The notes under the pieces: model-generated
Told to the model about the DNA's origin: nothing
The model's database searches: none
What the model saw: the letters and a program-made list of their open reading frames with translations, nothing else
In this document: positions 10,910 to 11,525 of the stretch, piece after piece
Layout of the letters: every line of letters begins with the position of its first letter
Numbering within the stretch: position 1 is the stretch's first letter
Translations under genes and position numbers: made by a program
From: JBEKLJ01 sp050010255
GTDB taxonomy: Bacteria > Acidobacteriota > Terriglobia > Bryobacterales > Bryobacteraceae
Assembly (NCBI GenBank): GCA_050010255.1
Contig: JBEKLJ010000111.1
Span: 1-11,525 of the forward strand
Direction: 5' to 3'
DNA: 11,525 bases

Positions 10910-11525
10910 ATGAGATGCGCTGCTTTCCTTGCTTGTTGCGGAGCTTCGATTTCGGTTTGGCTGACTTCGGCTCCGGGTCGCGCTGCGATCCAGAGCGCGG
11001 ACGCGACTCGCAATGCGGCCGAAGTCAGCTCAGTCGAGGGTCGCGTACTTAGCCTCGCGGGAGAGCCACTCCGCAAGGCCATCGTTACTCTTGAGCCAAC
11101 CGCAGACCAGGGTAGGCGGAGGAGCCACGCCTACGTTTCCATTACGGATAGCGAGGGCCACTTCTCGCTGACGTCTGTCGAGCCGGGCGATTACCGGCTC
11201 AGGGTTGAACGAACGGGCTATCTGAGGCAGAGTTACGGGAGCCACGGACCGGGCGAAGAAGGTACCGTGATCACTCTGACACCAGGACAGCGGCTGACGG
11301 ACGTGGTTCTGCGACTGACGCCTGAGGCGAGCGTCGTCGGGCGCATCGTCGACGAAGATGGCGATCCGGTGGGAGACGTCAACGTTCGGCTGTTTCGCTA
11401 CAGCTACGCGCCGAGGGCACGGCGGGTGCAACGGTTCGTCGGGAGCGAAACCGACGCGGCCGGCGCCTTCAAATTGAACGGCATCGCCCCCGGACGCTAC
11501 TACTTGGTGGCTGTCCCGCAGAGGG
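10910..11525 (+). CDS. Secreted protein with carboxypeptidase-regulatory-like domains, N-terminal part
   Basis: An open frame from ATG 10910 runs to the window edge (205 complete codons, no stop). An in-frame TGA at 10901 makes this ATG the first start, and AGGGA lies about nine bases upstream. The N-terminus (MRCAAFLACC, then a hydrophobic stretch to APGRA, residues 20-25) looks like a signal peptide; two adjacent Cys residues at 9-10 are unusual but there is no clear lipobox. Residues about 42-137 form one carboxypeptidase-D regulatory-like beta-sandwich (VEGRVLSLAGEPL, TDSEGHFSLTSVEPGDYRL), and about 142 onward begins a second (VVGRIVDEDGDPVGDVNV, TDAAGAFKLNGIAPGRYYL). Such domains are abundant in secreted and outer-membrane-associated proteins of Acidobacteriota, including TonB-dependent-receptor-like proteins; which type this is depends on the missing C-terminus. 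Open frames on the opposite strand here are shadows. Confidence 0.85.
   Translation, partial: MRCAAFLACCGASISVWLTSAPGRAAIQSADATRNAAEVSSVEGRVLSLAGEPLRKAIVTLEPTADQGRRRSHAYVSITDSEGHFSLTSVEPGDYRLRVERTGYLRQSYGSHGPGEEGTVITLTPGQRLTDVVLRLTPEASVVGRIVDEDGDPVGDVNVRLFRYSYAPRARRVQRFVGSETDAAGAFKLNGIAPGRYYLVAVPQR

Noticed and set aside
10855..11052. A 65-codon plus-strand frame after the transporter gene
   Set aside because: It overlaps, in another frame, the longer open frame from 10910, which has a signal peptide and recognisable domains.

Overview
The window is high-GC bacterial chromosomal DNA. Gene content suggests an Acidobacteriota-like soil bacterium (Solibacter/Bryobacter type): a GH39 glycosidase, a RhaT-family sugar transporter, a secreted protein with carboxypeptidase-regulatory-like repeats and an NtrC-type regulator next to housekeeping genes. 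No marker gene fixes the lineage, so this assignment is inference.

Layout. The left edge (2-730, +) holds the C-terminal part of a GH39 beta-xylosidase-like enzyme. It converges on a minus-strand housekeeping block, read right to left: clpX (6831-5569), lon (5344-2903), engB/ysxC (start about 2824, stop 2237) and rho (2261-825). ClpX and Lon are AAA+ proteolysis machines, EngB is a ribosome-assembly GTPase and Rho is the transcription termination helicase. clpX has a good sigma70-type promoter, lon may have its own extended -10 promoter, and engB and rho overlap and are probably translationally coupled. The tig and clpP genes that often precede clpX are not upstream of it here.

Between clpX and the next, divergently transcribed gene lies about 590 bp of non-coding DNA. 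It contains the clpX promoter and a tandem array of 23-bp units (7031-7260), organised as two 115-bp blocks of five units. This array is the most unusual feature of the window.

The right part is all plus strand. It holds a sigma-54 activator with a degenerate receiver domain (7419-8801), a 95-bp hairpin-forming inverted-repeat element (8822-8916), a secreted protein of unknown function (about 8987-9667), a RhaT-like sugar/proton symporter (9833-10840), and the start of a secreted protein with at least two carboxypeptidase-regulatory-like domains that runs off the window (10910-11525). The genes right of clpX look like accessory, lineage-specific content without an obvious shared pathway. I see no phage, transposase, CRISPR or toxin-antitoxin system and no clearly new multi-gene system. 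The novelty candidates are the 23-bp array, the hairpin element and the pseudo-receiver regulator.
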